Below, in pieces: positions 1 through 7,661 of a stretch of DNA of 64,000 bases (position 1 is the first letter of the stretch; each line of letters opens with the position of its first letter). The notes under the pieces were generated by a model. The model made no database searches. It saw only the letters and a program-made list of their open reading frames with translations, and had not been told where the DNA came from. The translations under genes were made by a program, and so were the position numbers. The DNA is from [Clostridium] innocuum (GTDB lineage: Bacteria > Bacillota_I > Bacilli_A > Erysipelotrichales > Erysipelotrichaceae), in NCBI GenBank assembly GCA_012317185.1, contig CP048838.1:2480001-2544000 (forward strand), read 5' to 3'.

Positions 1-18
1 AAGCCCTGTATTTTCGAA

Positions 19-95
19 TGGCGTCCACAGCAGGATTCGAACCTGCGACCGCACGCTTAGAAGGCGTGTGCTCTATCCAGCTGAGCTATGTAGAC
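19..95 (-). tRNA. tRNA-Arg (anticodon TCT)
   Basis: The minus strand folds into a full cloverleaf. The acceptor stem GTCTACA pairs with TGTGGAC, the anticodon stem is CACGC/GCGTG, and the loop CTTCTAA places TCT as anticodon. The T arm carries GGTTCGAATCC, and CCA is encoded at the 3' end. It decodes AGA/AGG. A promoter lies just upstream. Confidence 0.97.
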
Positions 96-111
96 ATCTC
101 AACGCCTAATA

Positions 112-140
112 ATAATAGCAAATTTTCTTTCGGATTTCAA
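112..140 (-). promoter_or_regulatory. Promoter of tRNA-Arg
   Basis: On the minus strand TTGAAA (135-140) and TATTAT (112-117) are separated by exactly 17 nt, with a TGC extension before the -10. The tRNA 5' end is about 17 nt further on. Confidence 0.75.
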
Positions 141-207
141 CTATTTTTTGCTTTTTTATGTAAAACGCACGAAAGAATTGTTACTATTCACCGATACTCA
201 TAAAAAA

Positions 208-245
208 TCAAAGCCATCCCTCTTATGATTGAAGGATGGCTTTGA
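208..245 (-). terminator. Intrinsic terminator / inverted repeat at the transposase end
   Basis: A perfect 12-bp inverted repeat, TCAAAGCCATCC and GGATGGCTTTGA, encloses a 14-nt loop. On the minus strand it is followed by TTTTTTATGAG. It overlaps the last codons and the TAA stop of the transposase, so it ends that transcript. Confidence 0.8.
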
Positions 246-1686
246 TTTCTTCCAGTGTATTTTTCTTCTGTAAGGAACACGTTTGCACTACTGTATGTAT
301 TGCCGCAAAATAATTAGCTGTTTCTAGACTGAGACTCTGTCCGCTGATCTTCTTCTTTGCTTTTGTCGGCCGCATCTGTCTCTCTGCTATATTATTATCA
401 GAAGGAACAGTAAAATCCTTGATGAATCTCAGATGTTCTTCTTTATACTCCACCATCCGTTTCATCAATTTTATATATCCCGGTACATATTTGGCTGCTA
501 CTTTTTTTGGATGCTCTGAAGCATACTTTTCTAACTCATCATTCAGGATCTCCATATATCTTTCTTCGTATGAGCTGATCTGTTTTTCATCCATCTTCAT
601 GATTCTATGTCTAACCAGTTCTTTCTTTTCATGGATCATGTTCTGAATCAGTTCCATCATTTTTGCACACGCTTCATTCTTATCCAGTTCTGCTCCTTCT
701 TTTAAATATCTCAGAATATGTGCATTACATTCTCCATGGTCGCAGCTTTTCAAATCATAATATGCCTTATAATGATCATGGATCAGACATCCTTCATAAT
801 CATTCAGTATTCCCAGCGGTCCTTTCTCCGTATCTTTCCGCTTCTCTGTGACAATAAAAAATGCTCTTTGTTCACTTACGATCACATGTAACCATGCACG
901 CGTTCCATTGATTTTCCATCCTGTTTCGTCTACATGCAGGATTCTTTCTTTTCGCAATTCTTTTAGAATCTCATTTTGATAGTTTATACTTTTTTGTTGT
1001 AATACTTCTTCCCATTTCACGATGACTGATGCACTGAGATTTATCTTCCCCATACTCATTTCATTGATCATCGTACACAGTCTGTTCAACGGAATCGTCC
1101 CTTTGCTGTTCAGATACAGTATCATCGCTTTGAAATCATCATGATAGGACACACTGCTGATTCGATACCTGCGCATTTCTTTTTCCGGAAGCACCTGTCC
1201 TTGTACTGCTGTTATATATCTTGTTTCCGTAATCTCCGTTTTCAGTCTTGCATCGATTTCCTGTGTTCTATAGTATAGGAGCTCGTTCTCCGCATTTAAA
1301 ATAGCCTCTGCTCCTACAGGTGCTTGTCTTACGATTCTATATATGATCTTATCTGCAGTATCTTTCAAGCTGATACGATGTACCGTATGTCCTTTCTGTC
1401 CACCTTTTTTCAATCCAGTCTTTGTCCTTGAATTTGCGACTTTTCTGTATTCATCCTTTGATGGGGGAATACTGGAATTACAGGAGTTTTTCTTGCTCAT
1501 CCTTTTATATCGGTTATTTTCTTTTCTCAGCTTTTCTATCTCTCTTCGTAATTTTTCATTTTCAGTATGTAGTTTATTGTTTTCGTTATAAGAATGCTGG
1601 AGTTCGCCTTTTATAATCTTCTCCTGCTTTTTGATCTCTTCTTCAAAATCTTTGATGATATTACTGGCCTCTTCATCTTTTTTCTT
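223..1686 (-). CDS. IS66-family transposase, main (-1 frame) reading frame
   Basis: This DDE transposase moves the IS by cut-and-paste. From the first ATG at 1500 it reads MSKKNSCNSS then IPPSKD, the KNSxNSSxPPSxD signature of IS66. The catalytic acid positions lie in DETGW, HDHYKAYY and DNNIAERQMRP. The IS66 C-terminal segment follows near SLETANYFAAIH. The frame is open upstream of 1500 to a stop at 1687-1689, and those extra residues form a charged coiled coil (ENEKLRREIEKLRKEN), so the true protein begins further upstream. No start codon with a good SD exists in that part. Translation most simply enters by a -1 shift from the overlapping frame at 1611-1916. Alternatively the gene is broken by one indel in the A-run. 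Confidence 0.9.
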   Translation of the reverse strand, partial: KKKDEEASNIIKDFEEEIKKQEKIIKGELQHSYNENNKLHTENEKLRREIEKLRKENNRYKRMSKKNSCNSSIPPSKDEYRKVANSRTKTGLKKGGQKGHTVHRISLKDTADKIIYRIVRQAPVGAEAILNAENELLYYRTQEIDARLKTEITETRYITAVQGQVLPEKEMRRYRISSVSYHDDFKAMILYLNSKGTIPLNRLCTMINEMSMGKINLSASVIVKWEEVLQQKSINYQNEILKELRKERILHVDETGWKINGTRAWLHVIVSEQRAFFIVTEKRKDTEKGPLGILNDYEGCLIHDHYKAYYDLKSCDHGECNAHILRYLKEGAELDKNEACAKMMELIQNMIHEKKELVRHRIMKMDEKQISSYEERYMEILNDELEKYASEHPKKVAAKYVPGYIKLMKRMVEYKEEHLRFIKDFTVPSDNNIAERQMRPTKAKKKISGQSLSLETANYFAAIHTVVQTCSLQKKNTLEEIKAILQS

Positions 1687-1916
1687 TCAATTTTTTGATT
1701 CAGATTATATTGGATCGCCTTCATATCCTTCAGTTTTGCCTGCACATCTTGATTCTTTTTTACGAGGTTCCGGTTACTGACCACGATTCTCTTATATTCC
1801 GTGTTCAAATGTACATTTTGATGTTCGAGATATTCTACGATCCCTATCAGTTTATGATCAAAATGTTCCTTATGCAGTAAAATGTTGTTTAATGTAATCC
1901 TATCCTTTGTCATCAT
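1611..1916 (-). CDS. Transposase N-terminal coiled-coil ORF (0 frame, overlaps main frame)
   Basis: This 101-codon frame starts with ATG-ATG at 1916, preceded by AGGAAG at a proper distance. Residues 1-76 are rich in charged and heptad-like segments (RIVVSNRNLVKK, MKAIQYNLNQKIE) and continue smoothly into the coiled coil of the main transposase frame. After the A_AAA_AAG heptamer the 0 frame turns into a basic, low-quality tail ending in RSKSRRRL. The real product is therefore likely the fusion: about 78 residues from this ORF joined to about 487 from the next. I see no independent function for the short product. Confidence 0.6.
   Translation of the reverse strand: MMTKDRITLNNILLHKEHFDHKLIGIVEYLEHQNVHLNTEYKRIVVSNRNLVKKNQDVQAKLKDMKAIQYNLNQKIERKKMKRPVISSKILKKRSKSRRRL
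1677..1683 (-). other. Slippery heptamer A_AAA_AAG, -1 frameshift site
   Basis: In the 0 frame the codons read AGA-AAA-AAG-ATG. The heptamer A_AAA_AAG sits exactly in the phase needed for tandem -1 slippage, after which GAT-GAA-GAG enters the transposase frame. A_AAA_AAG is a known efficient bacterial slippery sequence in IS elements. No clear stimulatory hairpin or upstream SD-like stimulator was seen. Confidence 0.55.
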
Positions 1917-1935
1917 ATTGATATCTTCCTTTTCT

Positions 1936-2429
1936 CTGAAGATATTATATCATATGATTTTATACGACTACTGTGGATAACTTTCTTCAAAGCTTTTTAT
2001 CATAATATGTATTGCATATCAACGTTGTTGCTTAAAAGCCTTCTATCAGGCTTTGGCAGGCTCTGAGCAATCGTTATATTCGCTGCAAGTCATTTTTTAC
2101 TCTCTTTTTATTAACATCATTAAAACTGCTTTTAATGTCATATTATTTTTTTTGTTTATTTGCTTTTTCCTCTTGACACCTTTTATTCTATCGGTGAACA
2201 GTAACCATGCATTCATTATATGCGCCTCAAAATAACAGGTTCATCAAGGATACCCTAGAGAGCGCTCCGTTCTGTATGAGATCACTGTCATACGGCAGTT
2301 TTGTTTTCCCCTTTACCTCTGCCAATATCTGCAATTCTTAAACGCAAAGCGCACCTTCCCCTTTATGTTGTGATTACAGCTGCACTTCCTGCAGCAGTAA
2401 GCAACTCCATGATGCCTGTTCGGTCCGTA
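1936..2429. other. Gene-free stretch between IS and GNAT gene
   Basis: No ORF with a convincing start or composition is seen. It holds a small AAAGCC/GGCTTT hairpin near 2035-2055 and an inverted repeat GTATGA (2274-2279) / TCATAC (2288-2293). The second is followed on the plus strand by GGCAGTTTTGTTTTCC, which resembles a weak plus-strand terminator with no known gene before it. The AT-rich part at 2090-2180 may be IS flank or decayed sequence. Confidence 0.5.
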
Positions 2430-2924
2430 TCACGCAAAGCACAGCAGCATATCATACCATTCTGCACCGCCGTGAACAGAAGCACTCACTCCCATATTAC
2501 GATAGCCGAACTGCTCGTAAAAGCCTATCAAATGCTTTTTGCAGGTCAAAACCATACCCGTTCTTCGCTCCTTCTTCGCTGTCTCAATCAAAGCTTGCAT
2601 CAGCTCCCCTGCATACCCCTGATGCTGATGAGCGGGGTGCACATCCAGACCGAAGACCGTTTGATAGGCGCCATAGGGATCATGCAGGCTTTCATCCTCA
2701 TACATCGCATCACAGATCACCTGCTGATTGCTTACACAGCCATTGATCATGCCGATGATGACGCCGTCCTTTTTCATGACCAGAAAGCTTTCCGGAAAAG
2801 CCTTGGCACGTCTGCGCAGCGCCGCTTCATCCGCCGCCTCCTCCTTTGGAAAGCAGCACGCCTCCAGCTGTGCCAGTCCTGCAATATCCGCTTCCTCTAC
2901 TGTATCAATGGTTACCATATGCAC
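2430..2924 (-). CDS. GNAT-family N-acetyltransferase
   Basis: Predicted cytosolic acetyl-CoA-dependent N-acetyltransferase of about 164 residues, the usual length of a single GNAT domain. The acetyl-CoA pyrophosphate loop (motif A) is VHPAHQHQGYAGELM. Motif B includes LIGFYEQFGYRNMG, where the FYE..GY pattern is typical of the RimI/YpeA type. The substrate cannot be read from sequence. The gene begins 12 bp after dnaE ends, with AGGAG sequences overlapping the junction, so the two are co-transcribed. Start choice is between GTG at 2924 and ATG at 2918; both have an SD. Confidence 0.85.
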   Translation of the reverse strand: MHMVTIDTVEEADIAGLAQLEACCFPKEEAADEAALRRRAKAFPESFLVMKKDGVIIGMINGCVSNQQVICDAMYEDESLHDPYGAYQTVFGLDVHPAHQHQGYAGELMQALIETAKKERRTGMVLTCKKHLIGFYEQFGYRNMGVSASVHGGAEWYDMLLCFA

Positions 2925-2936
2925 ACTCCTGCTCCT

Positions 2937-5900
2937 TCATTCCTTTTCTATCCTTGTCAGCTTCTTGACCAGACAGCTGGTTTCCTTGTCCACGATTCCC
3001 TCCACATACAGATAATTCCCCTTGACCAGATCATCCGCATGCTGGCGGTATATATTCGGCATACATACAAGATCAAATTTCCCTGTTTCATCACTGCCGA
3101 TGACGAACATCATCATATCGCCGTTTTTTGTACGGTACTGACGGCAGCGATCCACCAGACAAACAAATTTCACATAGCGTCCCTTGTACTTGGGCAGTGA
3201 AATCAAAATCGGAAGCTCCTTTCCCATGCGGCTGCGTACATCTGCAATCGGATGCCGCGACAGATAGAAGCCGATGGCCTCCTTTTCCTTTTCCGCGCGA
3301 ATCGCTGCATTATCCCTCATCATCGTCATAGCAGGCTTGGATACCAGATCAAAGTCAAACAGCACCTGATCCACATCCTCGATTTTCACAAGATCCGCAT
3401 AGCGAAGTGCATCCTCCAGTGATGCCATCAGACTCGCACGCCCGACCTTAAAGCAGTCCAGCGCCCCTGCATTAATCAGGATTTCAATGGTTTTTCTACC
3501 GATTTTATTCCCATTCATACGTGCGGTGAAGTCGAAGAAATCACGGAATTCGCCCTTTTTATTTCGTTCCTCGACAATCAGTGATGACACCGCACTGCCG
3601 ATCCCCTTAATGCCGACAAACGGAAAGCGCAGCGCATTGTCCTCGATTCCATATTGATTGTACGAACGATTGACATCCGGCAGCAGAATCTTGATATGCC
3701 GCTTACGTGCCTCAAATACATATTCACTTGTCTTTGTCTCCGAACCGATCACACTGTTCAACAGGCTGTTAAAGAAATACAGCGGTGCATTCGCTTTCAG
3801 ATACGCCAGCTGATAGGCAATCATGCCATAGGCCACGGAATGGGAACGGTTGAAGCCGTAATTCGCAAATTTCATAATCAGGGCATACACCTTCTGTGCC
3901 AGAGCCTCATCATAGCCCTTATGCAGTGCCCCCTGTATGAATTCCTCCTGCATTCTGCGCAGCTCCTTTCCCTTTTTCTTGCTGATGGCCTTTCGCAGAT
4001 TATCCGCCTTGCCAAGGGTGAAGCCGGCCATCGTCTGTGCCACCTGCATGATCTGTTCCTGATAGATCATGATACCATAGGTATTCTGTAAGATTGGCTG
4101 CAGGCTGGGATGGATATAATCGACCTTTTCCGGATGCTCTCTGCGATCCAGATATTCCGGAATGTTTTCCATCGGACCGGGACGAAACAATGCAATCGTT
4201 GCGACAATATCCTCAAAGCAGTCCGGCTGCATTTTCCGTATCAGATTTTTCATCCCCTCGCTCTCCAGCTGGAAGACTCCCACCGTATCCACCGCGCGTA
4301 TCAGTGCATAGGTCTTGGCATCATCCAGTGGTATTCGCATGATATCCAGTTTTTTTTCAGCTGTCGCATTGATATGCTGTACGATTTCATCAATGATGGT
4401 AAGGTTTCTCAATCCCAGAAAATCCATTTTGATCAGGCCGAGCTCCTCCAGATATTCCATCGTAAACTGTGTGGCGCAAACACCCTCATCCACATCAATC
4501 AGCGGACACACCTGCTCAATGGCTTCATCGGAAAACACGATACCTGCCGCATGCAGAGAGGCATGACGCGGCAGTCCCTCCAGCTTTCGGGCAGTCGCAT
4601 ACAGGCGGCGCATCGTTTCTCCACTGTTGATCAGCTCCTTGAAGCGCGCATCATTTTGATATGCATAGTCCAGTGTCACCTTGATTACATTAGGAACCAG
4701 CTTGCACAGGCGGTCAATCTGACGGGGATTGATTTCCATCGCCTTTCCCACATCCCGCAGCACCTGCTTCGCAGCCAGTGTATTAAAGGTGATGATATGG
4801 GATACCCTGTGCTTACCATACAGCTGCTCCACATAATGAATCACCTCATCCCGGCGGTTATCCGGAAAATCCGTATCGATATCCGGCATGGAAATACGCT
4901 CCGGGTTTAGAAAACGTTCAAACAGCAGATGGTAGCGGATCGGATCCACATGGGTGATGCCAAGGCAGTATGCAACAAGGGAGCCGGCAGCACTTCCTCG
5001 TCCGGGACCGATATAAATATGCTGTGTTTTCGCAAACCGGATGAAGTCCCAGACAATCAAAAAATAATCGGCATACTGCATGCGGATAATAACATCCAGC
5101 TCATAGTCCAGACGCTGCTGGTATACGGATGAAATCGGCTGGTATTGCATACGCTTCTGCAGTCCCTTCTGACAAAGACTGCGTAAGAATTCCTCACTGC
5201 TTACGCCGTACTTGTTTTGAAATTTCGGAAGCACAGCCTTTGGCAGCTGCATCTCCACCTGACACTGTGCTGCAATACGATCACTCATCTGCAGCTCCGT
5301 CTCCTCATACAACTCCTGCATTTCCTGCGGGCTGCGGAAATAACGGCGCGGACTGTAATTCAGCATTTTATCATGGAGCGATACGCCCTGATTGATGGCA
5401 CACAGCGTCTTATAGCTCTCCTCATCCTCTTCCCGTTCGAAATAAACGCGGGACAATGCCGTACAGGGAATATCCAGCTCCTCGCACAGCTGCTTTAAGA
5501 CCGGATTTTTCTTTTCCATCAGGCCGGAATCATTGCGTGCTATGGATACATAAAAATCGGCAAACTGCTTCCTGCACAGCTTCAGCCAGTGGCGCAGAAG
5601 ATCCAGCTCCTCCTTTACGATAAGAGTTTCCATCTGATTCTGATCGCCGTTTGTCAAAACAATGCAGTCCTTTGCATAATAGGCGAGCGTATCCAAATCC
5701 GGTACGCGTCTTTCCTCTCCGGTATTCAGCCAGGTGGACAGCTTCAGCAGATTCTGATAGCCGGCATCATTTTTCGCAAGAACGACAAAGCCATACAGCT
5801 CCTCCTGCTCCAGCACGTCCACTTCCATTCCGAAAATCGGCTTGATATCTTCTTTTTTACATGCATGGTAAAACGCCATGGCACCATGCATGACATGCTT

Positions 5901-6017
5901 GTCAGTCAATGCGACCGCTGTATAACCGCAGCGTTTGGCTGCCGCAACGATTTTGGAAATCGTCAGGGTACTCTGCAGCAGGGTATAGCAGCTTCGCACA
6001 TGTAAGTGGACACTCAT
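2937..6017 (-). CDS. dnaE: DNA polymerase III alpha subunit DnaE
   Basis: Replicative polymerase of the C family, the error-prone or lagging-strand DnaE found beside PolC in Firmicutes. The N-terminal PHP domain begins MSVHLHVRSCYTLL and includes ALTDKHVMHGAMAFY, where the usual DHGNMFG motif is altered, so PHP metal binding may be incomplete. The palm holds GRGSAAGSLVAYCLG and the catalytic aspartates of PDIDTDFPDNRRDEV. The tandem HhH region has GIKGIGSAVSSLI and an OB fold follows at the C-terminus. About 1026 aa is normal for the Gram-positive type. The start is ATG 6017 because GAGGTG lies 6 nt before it, whereas the upstream GTG at 6026 lies inside the SD. A structured element precedes the gene. 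Confidence 0.97.
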   Translation of the reverse strand: MSVHLHVRSCYTLLQSTLTISKIVAAAKRCGYTAVALTDKHVMHGAMAFYHACKKEDIKPIFGMEVDVLEQEELYGFVVLAKNDAGYQNLLKLSTWLNTGEERRVPDLDTLAYYAKDCIVLTNGDQNQMETLIVKEELDLLRHWLKLCRKQFADFYVSIARNDSGLMEKKNPVLKQLCEELDIPCTALSRVYFEREEDEESYKTLCAINQGVSLHDKMLNYSPRRYFRSPQEMQELYEETELQMSDRIAAQCQVEMQLPKAVLPKFQNKYGVSSEEFLRSLCQKGLQKRMQYQPISSVYQQRLDYELDVIIRMQYADYFLIVWDFIRFAKTQHIYIGPGRGSAAGSLVAYCLGITHVDPIRYHLLFERFLNPERISMPDIDTDFPDNRRDEVIHYVEQLYGKHRVSHIITFNTLAAKQVLRDVGKAMEINPRQIDRLCKLVPNVIKVTLDYAYQNDARFKELINSGETMRRLYATARKLEGLPRHASLHAAGIVFSDEAIEQVCPLIDVDEGVCATQFTMEYLEELGLIKMDFLGLRNLTIIDEIVQHINATAEKKLDIMRIPLDDAKTYALIRAVDTVGVFQLESEGMKNLIRKMQPDCFEDIVATIALFRPGPMENIPEYLDRREHPEKVDYIHPSLQPILQNTYGIMIYQEQIMQVAQTMAGFTLGKADNLRKAISKKKGKELRRMQEEFIQGALHKGYDEALAQKVYALIMKFANYGFNRSHSVAYGMIAYQLAYLKANAPLYFFNSLLNSVIGSETKTSEYVFEARKRHIKILLPDVNRSYNQYGIEDNALRFPFVGIKGIGSAVSSLIVEERNKKGEFRDFFDFTARMNGNKIGRKTIEILINAGALDCFKVGRASLMASLEDALRYADLVKIEDVDQVLFDFDLVSKPAMTMMRDNAAIRAEKEKEAIGFYLSRHPIADVRSRMGKELPILISLPKYKGRYVKFVCLVDRCRQYRTKNGDMMMFVIGSDETGKFDLVCMPNIYRQHADDLVKGNYLYVEGIVDKETSCLVKKLTRIEKE

Positions 6018-6074
6018 TCTCAACACCTCGTCTCTTTCTTTATTTTATCATATTTTCATGTTTCTTAATACGGG

Positions 6075-6189
6075 CGTGACCATGGTTTCTGAAGTTTTAC
6101 GGCGTTCGTGTCCAATGCTAGCCACAGGCACATCTTGTTCTCAATTTCTTTTGGAAGCTTGCGTAAAGAAAACCATGACCTCAGTCACG
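6075..6189 (-). other. Palindromic structured element upstream of dnaE
   Basis: In the gap between the J-domain gene and dnaE the minus strand has long-range pairing. CGTGAC plus CATGGTTTtCT (6167-6189, with a TGAGGT bulge) pairs with AGAAACCATGGTCACG (6075-6090). An inner TTTACG/CGTAAA stem (6162-6167 with 6096-6101) and a GTGCC/GGACAC arm lie inside. No U-tract follows, so it does not look like a simple terminator. It could be a dnaE leader RNA, an sRNA, or a small MITE-like repeat. I do not recognise it as any known riboswitch. Confidence 0.45.
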
Positions 6190-6252
6190 GTGATGATTCC
6201 TTATAATTATCCGCAGCATGGGCGTTGTTTGCAGCGGCCCTTTACTTTCAGC

Positions 6253-7653
6253 TCACTGATTGCCAGCTTCGATTTTCTTTTGTAATGCTTCCAGCTGCTC
6301 CTGCGATTTCCGCTGTGATTCCTCCAGCATTTCCTGCTGTATATTTCGCAGCTCCTCCCGTTTTCTGTCCTCCGCTTCCCGCTGTTCCTGTGCCCGACCT
6401 AATAGGGTCGGTATGAGTACAGCAGATAAAGCAGCAAGCAGTACAAGCAGCAGAAGCATCCTTTTTTTTCTGCGATATGCCGGCGGTTCCTCCAGAATTG
6501 CTTTACGCAGACTCTGCTTTGCCGGTGTTTCCGCTGTTTCCAGCTCAAAATAAGAAAACAGAAGATTTCTTATCTCTTTTTTATAATGGTGATGTTTTGC
6601 ATAATAAGATAGCCTTTCCAGCAGATACAGATCCGTTTTATCCAAGCTTTGCTTATGCAGCCATTCTTCCCATACCTCAGCTTCCTTGTCTTCATGGGAG
6701 AGCTCAAAGAATTGCAGTGCCTGCTTCTGTACATGGTTCCTCCAGCTAATGAAATTCTGCTGTGTAAAGGAGGCATCCTTACTCAACAGCTGCTTCAGCT
6801 TTGCATAGGTTTGTGCGGGGTCCTGTGCGAGATGATCTCGGATATGCAGAAAGGAATAGATCTTCCCCGCCACTGCACTGCTGTGCGCATAGCATTTTTT
6901 CATTTCCAGTGCCAGAATTTTTTCCGCTGTCAGCTCATCCACGGTATCCTTTGTCCAGTGTTTGTGGTTCAGAAATTCCAGCCAAGCTTCGCTATCTTCC
7001 TCTCTACTATGACAAAGCGCGCGCCATGTTTCCAGCAAATATGCCGTATCTCTTTTGCAGGAATAACGATACGACTGAAAATCCGGTATCCCCTGCCGGA
7101 TACTGCTTAACAGCTCCTGCTGTGCCGGCTGCAGCTGTCCGGCATCCAGATGAAACGCCTGGATAAGCGTTTGCCGCATCGCATAGGAAAGTAGATTCAC
7201 TTGATTCTGCAGTCCATCACTCAGCGCAGTTAGAAATGCTGTATCCTGCAACAACGCAAGCCGCTGGGCCGTTTGCAGCTGTTTCTTTACTGCGAGCGTG
7301 TTGCCGCTTTGCAGTGCCTGCAGCAGCTCTTCGATCCGCTCATCTGTCGTTTTTGGTGCTGCCTGTACCAGCCCCTCACAGGAAGACACGGATCCCGCAG
7401 ACACAGCCTCAAACGATTCGTCATTTGATTCTTCTGCTTTCTCCTGCAGCACGTTCATTTTAATGGCATGTCCTGCGTGCTGTGCCTGCGCATACTGCAC
7501 AGCTTCACGATAGGCTGTCTGCAGCTGCTGAAATACCTGGGGTTCCTCCTCCGGATGATGCAGCTTTACCTGCTTCGCATAGGCTTTTTTTATTGCGGTA
7601 ATATCCTCTAGATTCGCAAGGTCCAACAACCCTTTAATCTGTTCCAGTTCCAT
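6253..7653 (-). CDS. Membrane-anchored J-domain co-chaperone (DjlC-like)
   Basis: About 466 aa. Residues 1-60 form a J-domain: DITAIKKAYAKQVKLHHPEE then FQQLQTAYREAV, with HPE where canonical J proteins have HPD. The middle, about 340 residues, is helical with no recognised family. One membrane segment lies at about 398-419 (MLLLLVLLAALSAVLIPTLL), followed by a 47-residue charged coiled coil. It would recruit and stimulate the Hsp70 encoded immediately upstream. The start is ATG 7653, because GGAGAG precedes it and its SD overlaps the TAG of the hscC-like gene, implying translational coupling. E. coli pairs HscC with membrane DnaJ-like proteins (DjlB/DjlC), which this layout resembles. Substrates are unknown. 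Confidence 0.75.
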   Translation of the reverse strand: MELEQIKGLLDLANLEDITAIKKAYAKQVKLHHPEEEPQVFQQLQTAYREAVQYAQAQHAGHAIKMNVLQEKAEESNDESFEAVSAGSVSSCEGLVQAAPKTTDERIEELLQALQSGNTLAVKKQLQTAQRLALLQDTAFLTALSDGLQNQVNLLSYAMRQTLIQAFHLDAGQLQPAQQELLSSIRQGIPDFQSYRYSCKRDTAYLLETWRALCHSREEDSEAWLEFLNHKHWTKDTVDELTAEKILALEMKKCYAHSSAVAGKIYSFLHIRDHLAQDPAQTYAKLKQLLSKDASFTQQNFISWRNHVQKQALQFFELSHEDKEAEVWEEWLHKQSLDKTDLYLLERLSYYAKHHHYKKEIRNLLFSYFELETAETPAKQSLRKAILEEPPAYRRKKRMLLLLVLLAALSAVLIPTLLGRAQEQREAEDRKREELRNIQQEMLEESQRKSQEQLEALQKKIEAGNQ

Positions 7654-7661
7654 ACGCTCTC

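Larger units (their letters stand above)
208..1935 (-). mobile_element. IS66-family insertion sequence (ISBst12-like, single transposase)
   Basis: The element is defined by its transposase, its SD sequence at about 1925-1930 and a terminator hairpin at the gene end. No tnpA or tnpB accessory genes are visible, as in the single-gene branch of IS66. Terminal inverted repeats and a target-site duplication could not be found by eye, so the limits given are those of the transposase unit, not of the whole IS. The copy may be degenerate, or it may be expressed through frameshifting. Confidence 0.7.

Noticed and set aside
2053..2235. Plus-strand hydrophobic ORF of 60 aa
   Set aside because: Hydrophobicity comes from a T-rich stretch; no SD, no neighbours, biased composition.
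2301..5845. Long plus-strand frames opposite dnaE and the GNAT gene
   Set aside because: Shadow frames of the coding strand, without SD or family motifs.
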